Below, one piece after another: positions 48,511-59,184 of a DNA stretch of 64,000 nt. A program made the position numbers and the translations under genes. Where the stretch lies: the NCBI RefSeq assembly GCF_020085105.1, contig NC_058043.1, positions 757,501 through 821,500 of the forward strand, in the 5' to 3' direction. Under the pieces are notes generated by a model, which was not told the origin of the DNA, made no database searches, and worked only from the letters and a program-made list of their open reading frames with translations. Position 1 is the stretch's first letter. Every line of letters begins with the position of its first letter. The DNA is from Siniperca chuatsi (taxonomy: Eukaryota; Chordata; Actinopteri; Centrarchiformes; Sinipercidae).

Positions 48511-50522
48511 TAAAGGCCTACTTACCATGTTTGTCAGTTACTTATTTTCTCTTTTGTTTTCACTTCCACCAAAACAGTTAAAAACACTTGAAAATAAATC
48601 TCCCTTGCCATTGGTCAGTTTTTTGCTGGGCATGTTTGCTAATGGATTTACAGTAGAGAAGATTAGTGACCGAATATTTTCCTAAAATCCTTTGCTATCT
48701 ACAGTAACATACTGTAGACATGTTTCACAGTATCTTACTGTACACATTACAGTAAAATACTGTTTTACAAAAAACAGTTACAAGTGCACCTGAGTGATGA
48801 ATGTGTTTGAGTTCTGCTTTGTGATGGTTATTTTACAAGGTCTCTGTTAGATCCAAGCGTTGCTCTGTTAAATGAACTCTGTACAGCATGCAGATCTTTT
48901 GTCTGACTGTTGCCTTCAGTTTGTTGTTTGATGTGTAGAAGCTGTTTGGATGTGCGTACCCTACACTCTGACTGTTGGGTCCTCAGGCTGGAAATGAAGC
49001 CAAGTGGCTGATACATAAAGCACAAAAAACAAAAAGACTGACAGTCTGAGTCAGTGATGTGAAAAGGGCCAAACTGATATGTTCAGATAGTTTATTAACT
49101 AATTTATTATTATGTACTCAATGTGGAGCTGTCAGCAACTCAAATCACACTGAGTTTACAAATGTTTTATTAGAAATATAATGTCTGTGTGCTTGAATCT
49201 GACATATGTGAAGGATTTCATTAGTTGAACAACAGAAATCCATAGAAACTAACGTGAATCTCAAGTTTTCTTTCTTGGTGTTCGACAGTTCTGCACTTGC
49301 TATTTAAGCCCCATTACACTTCATGAAATCAATTTCTCTAAAGTTATGTGCAAATTATCCACACAGAGATTCATGGCTGGAATGAAAAGGCTTTTATTCC
49401 AATAAAGGAAACATCGGAGCCAAACACTTTGTTGTGATGGTCGCGTCAACATGTGACTTTTGAGAATAACAAAGAAAAGAACTGAAGCTGCAGGAGTTCT
49501 CTAAAGGAGGAAATCAATGGCACTATTGTAGCGCTTTTAAAAACATTCATGAGAGGAAGTTCACTTTCCAATAACTGCAGCTACTGACTGGGATAACTGG
49601 AATACACTGGGTCCTGAAAACAAGATTAACTCTGCGTATATAAGCATTTCGTATATCAACTTTGCAAAAGACACATTGTGATAAAATCGGTGTTTATATC
49701 AGTATTATTTATGATTTACACCTACTGAAAAGATCAGACCAGAAAACAATAATATTTTCATTCATTTTTAACCAAATATAAATTCTTGTTTCAATCATCG
49801 TGGATTGGTGTCTATTTTTGGGACAATAATATAATTTCACATCGTCAACTAAATAAAAACTTTAATCATTTTCCCCAAAAACATTGCAGAAGAGATGACA
49901 TTATGTTTCTGTGAGTGGAACCTTCTGTCCGTCTGGATCCAGCACCAACAAGCTCCACCAAACAGAGTCGGTGTAACTGCCTCTTGGTGTTTGACCACTC
50001 CAGCTTCAGTCCAATCTAGCTGATTGATCATCTTGTGAAGCTGCAGTCAGACCGAAATACACCTGGTGAAATTTACTCGCATGTTGTGGCCATAGCCTGT
50101 ATGGTTGTGGCCAAAAGTAGGAGGGAGCAGGAAATAGTGTGAGCAGGGTTGTAATCAAACTGCAGGAGCTAGCATAACTAACATGCTAACTCACTGCAGC
50201 CAATCAGCATCTTTTCTTGTCTTTCTTGGATTATTTCACCTGCAGTTATAAAACAAGAATATAAACAAACTATATTTCCTGAATGAGAGGTCAGTCCCGC
50301 CCCCTCTCTCTGATTGGCTGGACATTGGAGAGCCTACCGCTTTGATTGATGAACAGAAGTTCAATCAGACTGAACTCTGCAGTCAGTGAATCTGTGTCGA
50401 CCTGTTTCACATAGAAATAAATGGGAAGTGAAATCCGATCTGACTGTAGCATCATTAACACAGATGAATGACAGTGTTTGATTTAAACGCTGTATACTTT
50501 CTAACTTTGTGGACTTCTGTTG
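48511..50522. other. No gene supported
   Basis: About 48690-48780 has several acagta...tactgt inverted motifs typical of a fish repeat. The rest shows no coding signal or clear element. Confidence 0.45.
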
Positions 50523-51360
50523 TTAGCCTGCTAGCCCTGGGGGTGTTGTCAGTTCCCCTTTGATGCTGTCAAAGGCCTGCTGTTGTTGCGACCTCCAGGC
50601 CCACAGCAGGTCCCTGAGAGGACGCGTTCTCTCAGCAAGGTAAGGCAGGAATTTCCCATGGTGATTTGTCATCCCCAGAAAGCTCACCTCGCTGACATTA
50701 CTGGGCTCTGGCATGGCTTACAGTGTTCACTTTATCGGGGTCTGTGCTGACCCCCGATGCCTCAATGACCTGCCCCAGGAACTTTATCCTGCTCTTGGAA
50801 AATTCACACTTGTTGTTAAGCGTCACTCCCACCTTCTGCAGGCGTGGCACCTGCCACAGTCTCTCATTGTACTCCATCTGTGTGGCTCCCCAGATGAGCA
50901 CATCGTCCATCTGACACAGAACACCTTCCAGGCCCTCCAGGATGTGTGACATGCGTGGAAGTGTTCAGGTGCCAAGGAGATTCCAAAGCACAGGCGATTA
51001 TAACAATACCGGCCGAACAGAGTTATGATGGTGGTTAGCAGAGATTACTCCTTGGACAGTGGAATTGGCCAAAATCCTGTGTTGGCGTCTAGCTTTGAAA
51101 ACACTTTGGCTTCAGCAAGCTGTCCTAAGGTGTGTTCCACTGAGGGGAGGGGATGCTTCTCTCTCATCATTGATTTATTCAGCTCAGTGAGGTCGGTGCA
51201 TATTCTCACCTTGCACGTACCTGTGCGTTTGGGCACCACCACCATAGGCGCACACCATTCAGTGGACTCTCTGCTGCTCCATACAGTCCAGCTCCTCTTT
51301 AACCTTATTCAGGAGTGGGAGGGAGATGTGTCTGGGCGTTGAGAGTGCAGTTATTGCACA
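50523..51360 (-). pseudogene. Ty3/Gypsy pol (reverse transcriptase) fragment
   Basis: Minus-strand segments in three frames read VVVPKRTGTCKVRICTDLTE, KHPLPSVEHTLGQLAEAKVF, a stop after PLSKE, then GRYCYNRLCFGISLAPEHF, CQMDDVLIWGATQM (catalytic MDD box) and KFLGQVIEASGVSTDPDKV. This is the standard order of a Gypsy reverse transcriptase, with frameshifts and at least one stop. Integrase and the other LTR are absent. Confidence 0.88.
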
Positions 51361-51557
51361 TTACCTCCTTAGCTGGACATTGTTGCAGGCTATGCCCTCT
51401 TGCATCGCCACATCTTTTGCATTGTGTCTGTCTTTCCTGCTGTGCTTTCTTGTCTGTCTGTCTACAGTATATTGCAGCTTGGATTGCTTTGGAATTGCGC
51501 TATTGCTCTGTTGCGCGTGCACGCTGTCGAGCTGCGTGTTGGAGATATCCACTTTAA

Positions 51558-52697
51558 AGTTCATCTTTCTGATGACTCTGCAGTGGTGAGGAGTCTGAAT
51601 ACAGGGCTGTGGTGGGGAACTTTGTCTTATGGTGTGAGCAGAACCATCTGCAGCTCAATGTGACACAGTCTAAGGAGCTGGTTGTGGATCTACGAAGGGC
51701 CAAGGCACCAGGGACCCCGGTTTCCATCCAGGGGGTCAGTGTGGACATGGTAGAGGATTACCTGGGAGTACACATGGACAATAAACTGGACTGGGCCAAG
51801 AACACTCAAGCTGTTTAAAGGAAGGGCCAGAGCCGCCTCTATTTTCTGAGGAGGCTGAGGTCCTTCAACATCTGCCGGACAATGCTGAAGATGTTTTATG
51901 AGTCTGTGGTGGCCAGTGCTATCCTGTATGCTGTTGCATGCTGGGGCAGCAGGTTGAAGGTAGCGGACGCCAACAGACTCAACAAACTGATCCGTAAGGC
52001 CAGTGACATTGTGGGGGTGGAGCTGGACTCTCTGGCGGTGGTGTCAGAGAGGAGGATGCTGGCCAAACTACACGCCATCTTGGACAGTGTCTCCCACCTG
52101 CTCCATGACGTGCTGGTCAAACAAAGGAGCACCTTCAGCAGAAGACTCATCCCCCCACAATGCACCACAGAGCGCCACAGGAAGTCATTCCTGCCTGTGG
52201 CCATCAGACTCTTTAACTCCTCCCTCTAAGTGTCTGTCTGTTTGACCCTAGGTCATTAACCTGGACATTGGTCATTAACATCTCTGCAATAGTTGACATA
52301 ATTGTGCAATATTCTGTGTTAATACTCCTGTGCAATATACTCTTTTAAATTCCCTATTTATTTATAGATATTTATTTATACTTCTATTACTGCTGTGCAA
52401 TATCCACTGTCTCATAATCATCTTAATAAGCTACACTTAACTTGAAAGTTCATGCACTATTACCGTATACCGTATTATTATCATCAACCGGTAAACCCAC
52501 TTTGTACTTCAAACTTATTTTATTTTATACTTATACCCACTTGGTACTTAATTTATTTTCTGACCTGTATTATAGTGTATTATATTTTTTGCTTAGTACT
52601 TCTGTTCCTGTGTGCACTGACATGACAGTGAGCTGCTGTAACAAAAGAGTTTCCCCTCGGGGATCAATAAAGTATTTCTGATTCTGATTCTGATTAA
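51558..52697 (+). pseudogene. Rex1/L2-like LINE, 5'-truncated, inserted into the Gypsy element
   Basis: It starts at HLSDDSAV (the catalytic DD box), shifts frame, then reads WCEQNHLQLNVTQSKELVVD, a stop after NTQAV, and MLKMFYESVVASAILYAVAC onward to TTERHRKSFLPVAIRLFNSS with a natural stop near 52229. The 3' UTR ends gtttcccctcggggatcaat, aaagtatttc and a tctgattctgatt repeat. Gypsy sequence lies on both sides, so this insertion is younger than the Gypsy element. Confidence 0.88.
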
Positions 52698-52715
52698 GCA
52701 TTTCTTGTTGCTTCT

Positions 52716-53148
52716 TCACCTGCTCACTTTGTTAATTGCTTTCTCTAGCATCAGGTCAGGGTCTAGTTGTAACTGTTCTAACAAGCGTTTATCTCTCAGA
52801 TCCACAACAAGTCTATCTCTCACCATTTCATCATGCAGAGCCCTGTATCCACAGTGCTCCACTAGGCAATGTAGCGCTGTGTGAAAGCTGTCAGCCGACT
52901 TATCCATTTCTTGCTGTCTCTGATTAAACTTTGCTGTCTCAAAGATTACATTTCTGCGTGTTACGAAGTGATAATCCAACTTTTTCTTGACTGTGCTGTA
53001 TTCACTCGCTTCCTCTGGGCTGAGGTTGATTTTCATCCGCTTGCGTGTCTAATCCAGACACGATGCGAAATCTTGCAATGTGTTTTATCCACTTAGTCCA
53101 ATCTTCGGCTTTGAACTTCTCTGGTGGAGAAACTTGAAACTGACTCAT
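52716..53148 (-). pseudogene. Ty3/Gypsy gag fragment
   Basis: The likely start codon is at 53148 (MSQFQVSPPEKFKAEDWTKW, then KHIARFRIVSGLDTQADEN). After a frameshift with apparent loss of residues, it continues INLSPEEASEYSTVKKKLDY, RRNVIFETAKFNQRQQEMDK and LVEHCGYRALHDEMVRDRLV. It belongs to the same element as the pol fragment at 50523-51360 and the LTR at 53311-53658. Confidence 0.85.
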
Positions 53149-53310
53149 GTCGCCGCCTCGTGAGCTTGCTAGCTTTAGTATTAGCCCAAACTTTCGTCGA
53201 TCAGCGGAGAGAGAAAAAAAAAAGACTGCAGCAAACTTGGCGGTCTCTGGACAACTACACTAGACTTTCTTTTAATGTCCGTTAATGTGTAATTCTTTCT
53301 TCTGACACCA

Positions 53311-53658
53311 TGTTCAGTGGTTTATAGGTACATCAAAACCTATCTGGAGGCTCTACACAAGAACACAGCAGCATGCCTGTTCAGCCCACGGCTTTATTGT
53401 CTCCCCCTTTCAACCGTCACCTGCTCAAGATTCCTACCCCTGTATTCACCCTAATACTGCACCCAGGTCGACAAATATCGCCGTTTTGTCACGTCCCTTG
53501 GCGTCTCATACAGACGCAGAAGGTACCCTTTAGCGTTTGCTGCTGTCAAGTGAAAGAGGAAGTCTGCTGTCGGCTGTCGGTTTAAATGAAAGGATGTCAT
53601 CAGCTGCAATCCCTTTAAACGGTCCAATCATAGTGCATCTCCTGCAGCTCGTCACACA
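53311..53658 (-). mobile_element. 5' LTR of the broken Gypsy element, with primer-binding site
   Basis: On the minus strand the LTR begins TGTGTGACGAGC (53658) and ends CCACTGAACA (53311), with aataaa near its end. The primer-binding site TGGTGTCAGAAG follows directly (53310-53299), then a leader and gag. This arrangement shows the element's orientation clearly. Confidence 0.8.
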
Positions 53659-54579
53659 CTTACACTCACTCTATGCAAAGTGAAGGAGAGACAAACCTGT
53701 CAAATAAACCATCAAAACAAATAAATGACCAACAAGCTGAAAACCATCAGCTCATTAATTGATTCGTTCACCGACAATTTATTTACTTACTTATTTATAC
53801 AACTGTTTTGATAATTGATTCATTATTTGAGTCCTTTTTTTAAACACAAAAATAAAACATTTGCTGGTTGCAGTGTCTCGGTGTGAGGATTCTGCATTTC
53901 TTTGTCTGATGTGACAGTTAACTATATTTTGGTCGGACAAAACAAAACATCTGAAGACGTCTCCTTCAACTCTGGGAAGTTGTTACGAGCAATTTTCACT
54001 ATTTTCTTACATTTCATAAGTAAATTGATTGATTTATTAATTGAGAAAATAGTCTGATTGATCGAAAAATAAAACAATCATTAGTTTTAACCCTAATTTC
54101 CTTTCCTTAAATGAGACATTTCAGAGATGTGATGTTGGACTAGATGTTTACATTGGGCCTTCAAATGTAGAAATAATTGAATGAATAATTCTCAGTTTTG
54201 TCTGTTGTTTTATTGACCATTTTCACCTTTTTAGCTCTAATTTACTTGTAACGACATCTATCTTCTTATTCAACACGAGACGCAACATCTAAAGGGAAAT
54301 ATGTTTTTGTGGTGTTTGACTGCTGCAGATGTTTAAAGAGATACTGACTCAGCAGTAGCACAACAGCAACAGCTGTGTGTGTTTTAGTTTTTGTGTGGAT
54401 TCTTTATCATCTCCACATTTAATGACATTTTCATGTTTAATGTTTTGTTTTGTTTTTTGTATCTTTTTTTCAGAAATGTACCGTTGTTATTATGTTAGAA
54501 AATCAAAGTGTTGACTGTCAGATTTGATTGTTTTAGCACATTGAAACACAGCAGATATAAGAAATTAGCCATTATACAG
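53659..54579. other. No gene supported
   Basis: AT-rich sequence with no coding frame or recognised element. Confidence 0.5.
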
Positions 54580-54785
54580 TAGTTGGTCCAGACTGAAGTA
54601 TCTCAACAACTACTAAAGGGGTTGCCATGACATTTTATAGACATTCATGTTCCCCTGAGGATGAACTGTTATTACTCTGCTGATCCTCTGACTTTCCATC
54701 AGGTCGCCATGTTAACGTGTCCAACACTTTGGTTTCTGACCAAATACCTGCAGAGCTGATGGCGTTCCCATCAGCCATCAGAAAT
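54580..54785 (-). mobile_element. Dispersed CTGAGGCTGATGG repeat fragment, inverted
   Basis: gtatctcaacaactact, ccctgaggatgaactgttat, ctgactttccatcaggtcg, ccatgttaacgtgtcc and ctgcagagctgatgg are the reverse complement of the family landmarks. Confidence 0.8.
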
Positions 54786-55614
54786 TGATGAAACTCATGT
54801 AGATGTTACTTTCAGTTTTTAGTGTTTTGGAACCTTTTTGACTGTTTTTAATTTTCTTTTTGTTGCTATTTATTTGTGACAATTTAGTTTTTGTTTCCAT
54901 TGTAAGTTTCTATTGTCCATCTTTTCATATGTGAGTTATTTCACTTATTTTCTGATCTTTATATTTGCCATGTTTTGTCTTTTCTTATTTTCTGACAGGA
55001 GAAACAGCAGAGAAATATTTAGTTCTTAAATCACCAACATTATATGAAGTCTGAACCCAAACTGAGATGTCCACCTTAAAACTGAGACGTCCAAATAATA
55101 ATAAATATATGACCAGCAGCAGAATTCAAGTGATGAAAGTGAATGAAAACACTTTACAGACAGAATCATCTCGGCTTCATTACATCAAACAGAAAACTGT
55201 ACAAAGATTTTGGATCATTTCAAACTTTTATTTTATATATTGTCAACATCTCATACATGTAAGTAAACACTGATTTTAATGTTGGAAACTTTATAATCTG
55301 GACTAGAATTTAAAATGAAGGCTGTTGGATCTGAACAATGATTGGCCGCTCAAACATGCAGCTATTGATAAACTGATTGTTGTTTCTTTATCTGGATCCT
55401 CATCAGCTTCACAGAGTGGCTGCTGCTCTTCATGGCTCCACACACACCAGTCCAAATAATAAAACATGGACAACTATTTCAAATGACAGCATCCATAAAA
55501 AAGAAAAGGCATGTGAAAGCATTTCACATATGAAAAGGTCGACAACAGAAACTAAAAGTGTCGAACTAAATACCAAGAAAAAGAAATAAAACCAATGAAA
55601 AACAGTAAGTGAAC
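54786..55614. other. No gene supported
   Basis: AT-rich sequence downstream of TRIM gene 3, without recognisable repeats or exons. Confidence 0.5.
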
Positions 55615-55740
55615 CAAAGATCAACATACGTTTGGAATAATGAGGCAGCAGGAGGACAGGTGCAGCTTCACAGGTTCAATTCAGAGACTTTTCCCTTTAA
55701 GAAATATACATCATCATAAATATAATCATCCTCTTTATCT

Positions 55741-57129
55741 CTAACTGCTCTGTTCCACTGTCACACAGACCTTCTCTGCTGATATCTGCAGTTCATCCCC
55801 AGTGTAAATGTATGGAAACATCCTCTGAGTGAAAGTGTGTGTGACGGTGTGTATGTGTCTTTTAGTATCAGGATCAGAGAACGACAGCGTTCCTCTGTTC
55901 CAGTCCAGATTCACTCTGATCCTCTGGAGCTTCTTCTGCACTCGGAGAGCAGTGGATGGAGCTGGTGGTGAGCGTGCTGAGTATTTACCTCTATAGAACC
56001 CTATTCTCCATAATCCAGACTGTATGACTCCCTTCCTCTGGGCAGACTCTGCTAACACACCCAGTTCCCACTGTGTACTGTCTCCAACCTCGACCTCCCA
56101 GCTGTGAGTCCCTGAGTTGAAGCCCTCAGAGCCCAGGACAGACCAGTAATAATCAAACCTCTCTGGATTGTCAGGAAGCTGCTGTCTCCCTCCTCCTCTC
56201 ACACAGGTCAGATCTTCAGACAGGATGAGTTCTGGATGAGCACTGTTTGGGTCCAGGATCACAGGAGTGTAGGAGACCATGTCCTTCATCTTGTTCCAGA
56301 TGTTGAAGGTCAGGTTGCCCAGGTGTTTGGCCTGGTCTATCAGAGCTCCTGAGGGCAGCTGTGGATCCTCCAGCAGGGGGCGCTGCTGGACTCTTTCCAC
56401 TGCAGCCTTGTAGTTGAGCAGGAATGAGACGTCTTCAGCTCTCAGCTGCTCCTCTGTGGCTCTGACTGTGTCTGAAAGAGCTGCTATCTCTCTGCTCAGA
56501 GCCTCCATCTTCTCCTTCAGCACCTGACTCTTCTGCTCCTCTTCCTCCCTCAGTGCAGCCATCCTGGCCTCCTCTTCCTCCTCTAGAAACTGGTGAAGCT
56601 TCTTAAACTGCTCCTTAATCTGCCTCTCTGTGTGTCGGGCCTGGACCTTCAGGTGTTTTGCTGTTTGACCAAACTTCACTTTAACTTGTTTAGAAACCTG
56701 TAACTTCTTCTTTAAGGGCTCCAGAGTTTCCTGAAGTTTCTTCTTGTGTTGTCGTGCAGCTTCATCGATGGGTCTGAATCTGTGGTCGCTGTGTTTTTCT
56801 GAATCTCTGCAGATGTGACACACTGGCTGCTGATGGTCCAGACAGAAGAGTTTGAGTTTCTCAGAGTGCAGACTGCAGAGAGCCTCTGAAGCTCTCTGAT
56901 CTCTGTCCTGTAAGAAGGCCTCACACAGGTTCTTTAACGCCAGGTTTAAAGGTGGTTCTGACCTTGAAGACCTTCTCTTACAAACTGGACACTCATGTGC
57001 TGGTTTCTCTCTCCACCAGCTCTGCAGACAGTCTTTACAGAAGCTGTGGCTACATGACAGAACAACAGGATCTCTAAAGACCTCATGACAGACCGGACAG
57101 CAGAAATCCTTCTCTGATCTGGAAGCCAT
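55741..57129 (-). CDS. TRIM family E3 ubiquitin ligase (TRIM35/NF7-like), copy C
   Basis: 462 residues, single coding exon, same architecture as the other two: RING (C11, C14, C26, H28, C31, C34, C47, C50), B-box 2 (C85, H88, C96, H99, C104, C107, H113, H116), coiled coil and PRY-SPRY. It is the most divergent copy in its N-terminal half ([37 protein letters not shown]), so it probably separated before A and B did. SPRY loops again differ: [43 protein letters not shown]. The start codon sits 17 bases after a conserved splice acceptor on the minus strand. Expected role: RING-dependent ubiquitin ligase of innate defence in the cytoplasm. Open throughout with no damage, so likely functional. The subfamily name is tentative as for its paralogues. 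Confidence 0.92.
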   Translation of the reverse strand: MASRSEKDFCCPVCHEVFRDPVVLSCSHSFCKDCLQSWWREKPAHECPVCKRRSSRSEPPLNLALKNLCEAFLQDRDQRASEALCSLHSEKLKLFCLDHQQPVCHICRDSEKHSDHRFRPIDEAARQHKKKLQETLEPLKKKLQVSKQVKVKFGQTAKHLKVQARHTERQIKEQFKKLHQFLEEEEEARMAALREEEEQKSQVLKEKMEALSREIAALSDTVRATEEQLRAEDVSFLLNYKAAVERVQQRPLLEDPQLPSGALIDQAKHLGNLTFNIWNKMKDMVSYTPVILDPNSAHPELILSEDLTCVRGGGRQQLPDNPERFDYYWSVLGSEGFNSGTHSWEVEVGDSTQWELGVLAESAQRKGVIQSGLWRIGFYRGKYSARSPPAPSTALRVQKKLQRIRVNLDWNRGTLSFSDPDTKRHIHTVTHTFTQRMFPYIYTGDELQISAEKVCVTVEQSS

Positions 57130-57146
57130 TTTGTCTCTGAGTGAAG

Positions 57147-57375
57147 CTGAAACAAAGCAGACAGCACGTTACAACAGGAAGTCAGTTGTGTTCCCCTCCC
57201 TGCTGTAGAAAGTTGCCTCAGTTACTTTCACTTTGAGTCTCTGAGTGTTTTTCATTCAGCAGCAGGTTGCAGTTGAAGTATTTCTCTACTTCAGTGCTTC
57301 AGTTCTTCAGTACTCCCCCCTGTAACTGTCCTCCCTCAGCTGAAGTCACAGCTTTGTAATAAAGGTAAATCTTAC
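57147..57375 (-). other. Predicted 5' UTR intron of TRIM gene 3
   Basis: The minus strand reads cagacg|gtaaga at the donor (57375) and gctttgtttcag|cttcac at the acceptor (57147), matching copies A and B. Confidence 0.65.
57222..57234 (-). promoter_or_regulatory. IRF-element-like site (copy C)
   Basis: aaagtgaaagtaa on the minus strand is identical to copy A and sits at the same place in the intron. Confidence 0.4.
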
Positions 57376-58135
57376 CGTCTGTCTGTCGCTGCGTCTCTTC
57401 TCACTGAGAACTGAACAGGAACTGACTGTTTCCTGGTTTGTCACAGATGAGTCAGGTGGGGGGTGGAGCTCTGTCAGGCCTCCTCTGCTAAATGCTGTCG
57501 CTTCACCTTTAACACAGGTTGTGTTTCATTCCAAAGTCTTGATTCATTGCTTGATATGTGGACTGATGGTGTGCAGCAGGCTGCTGCAACAGCTGGTTAT
57601 GTTCAAAGTAGATTGAACTCGGTGGAGGAGTTCAAATATAACTTAGTGAAATCCTGGGAATATTCTGGGAAAGGGGTAACGTGGAGTATTGTTGGAGAGG
57701 GGTAGTATGTACTGTAACAGGTACCAGGGAATGGTGTAGACAGTGAGTAAGAAGATTTCTTCTGTCTTCATGTGAACACTGACTCTGAGTGAATGAGCAT
57801 CAGTGAAGCAGCCAACTGTGACATCAGTAGCTGGTTGAACACTGGAGGGGGAGTATCGGGGTGTAAACAGCTTGGAGGCGGCTCAGAGTCTTGGCTTGTA
57901 TGATATTTGGAATAAAAAGCAATTAGCTTTGTTTGTGCCACAGGGAGAGGTGAATGTTTGCATGCTAAACAATGAGTCAACTCAATTTCATCTGTCTTGT
58001 CTTCCTGCTTTTAGGTTCGATTCCTTCTTGTTTGACTGACAGTATTAAATTGTAAGAAATCTGAATCTTTATCCAGGTTCATTTGGTAGTTTGACCACAG
58101 TTTAATAACTTTGTTGTAACTGTGGTAATTTAACC

Positions 58136-58672
58136 TTCTGTTGGCATTGTATGTTATTGTCGTGTCAGATATTCTGCTGACATTAACCTATTGTATTATA
58201 AAGGACACTGTTTGTGAGAAATGTTGAGGATATCATTAAAAGAAAACCTTAACATGGGAATTAACAGTAGAAAAATACCTCTGGGTGGCGGGTTAATATT
58301 GGAGTGAATGGACGGCCGGAGCAGTTCCTCTGAGCGTCTAATATTGCCGCGGATGGTTTTACATTGGAGTTAATTGACAGCCTGGTGCATCGCAAACAGA
58401 CGCACAAGGTACCCTTGAGTGGTCGGTATTTGACAACCTGGGAATGACAACAGGTTGGCAATCCAGGACAAAGTTTAAGGATGACGTGAGCTGATGTTTC
58501 TACTCAGATACTTTTTTCTATTTCCATTGTAGGGCTACAATTCAACACACATCCATTGCACACTGACGGCCTCAGATTGATGTTATGCAGTCTAATTTTA
58601 TTAGACATGAAATCTCCCACCATCGCTGTTGTCGCACAGTTTAAATTAGCCTTTGTTGATAATTGTTGCATG
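58136..58672. other. No gene supported; motif shared with the Gypsy LTR
   Basis: cagacgcacaaggtaccctt at 58394 closely matches cagacgcagaaggtaccctt within the LTR at 53311-53658. This suggests an eroded piece of related repeat. Confidence 0.4.
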
Positions 58673-59184
58673 TGTCAAGCAGGGAAACAGGGAACACAAG
58701 GGAATAGGACCCAAATGCAGACACAGAGGCAGAGCAAGTGCAGTTCAGTGATTTATTACTAAAAAGGCTTACAGAGATGGTCAGGCAGGCATGTGTCGAA
58801 ACCAGAAAAGCAGTCCAGTGCAGACAAACAAATACAAGGGACAGGCAGAAAGTCCAAACAACATAAAGCAAGGTCCAAAAACAGGCAGGTAACAAGTCTC
58901 CGATAAACTAAATGAAGGTACAACAACACTAGGAAAACACTGGAACGCTTGACACAGGGTACAAAGACAAACTGACACAGAACAAAGGAAGCACACAGAC
59001 TTAAATACACTCAGGTGAGGGGAGATAACGAGACACAGGTGAAACTGATCCGGGCGTAGCAAACAATCAAAACTGGTGGGAAAAGCAAACAAAGACAGGA
59101 AGTAAAACTACCAGACACATGAAGGGAAAAGAGCATTTCAAAATAAACAGGAAATAACTACACTTCAAGCCTCAAACCATAACA
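58673..59184 (-). mobile_element. Solo LTR, complete
   Basis: 512 bp. On the minus strand it begins TGTTATGGTTTG and ends CTGCTTGACA, with a TATA-like tatttaag and the polyadenylation signal aataaa (plus strand tttatt, about 58752). No clear target duplication is seen at the edges. Fragments of the same family lie at 19.9 and 48.1 kb, all in the same orientation. Confidence 0.8.

Larger units (their letters stand above)
55615..58135 (-). repeat. Segmental duplication, copy C (carries TRIM gene 3), inverted
   Basis: It matches copies A and B in reverse complement from the 3' flank (with the ccaaacgtatgttg stretch that copy A has but copy B lost) through the gene. Upstream, it includes the region that copy B has but copy A lost, up to about 58135. 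Confidence 0.9.

Noticed and set aside
57463-57705. 80-codon frame facing away from each TRIM gene, also at 21100-21342 and (68 codons) 9823-10029
   Set aside because: It stays open in all three copies, which is tempting, but it starts at GTG just after a stop. The only ATG is internal and is lost in copy A. With so little divergence, openness is expected by chance.
58014-58024. ggttcgattcc, a perfect tRNA B box
   Set aside because: No A box at the proper distance. Copy B has ggtttggttcc at the same place, so it arose by point mutation.
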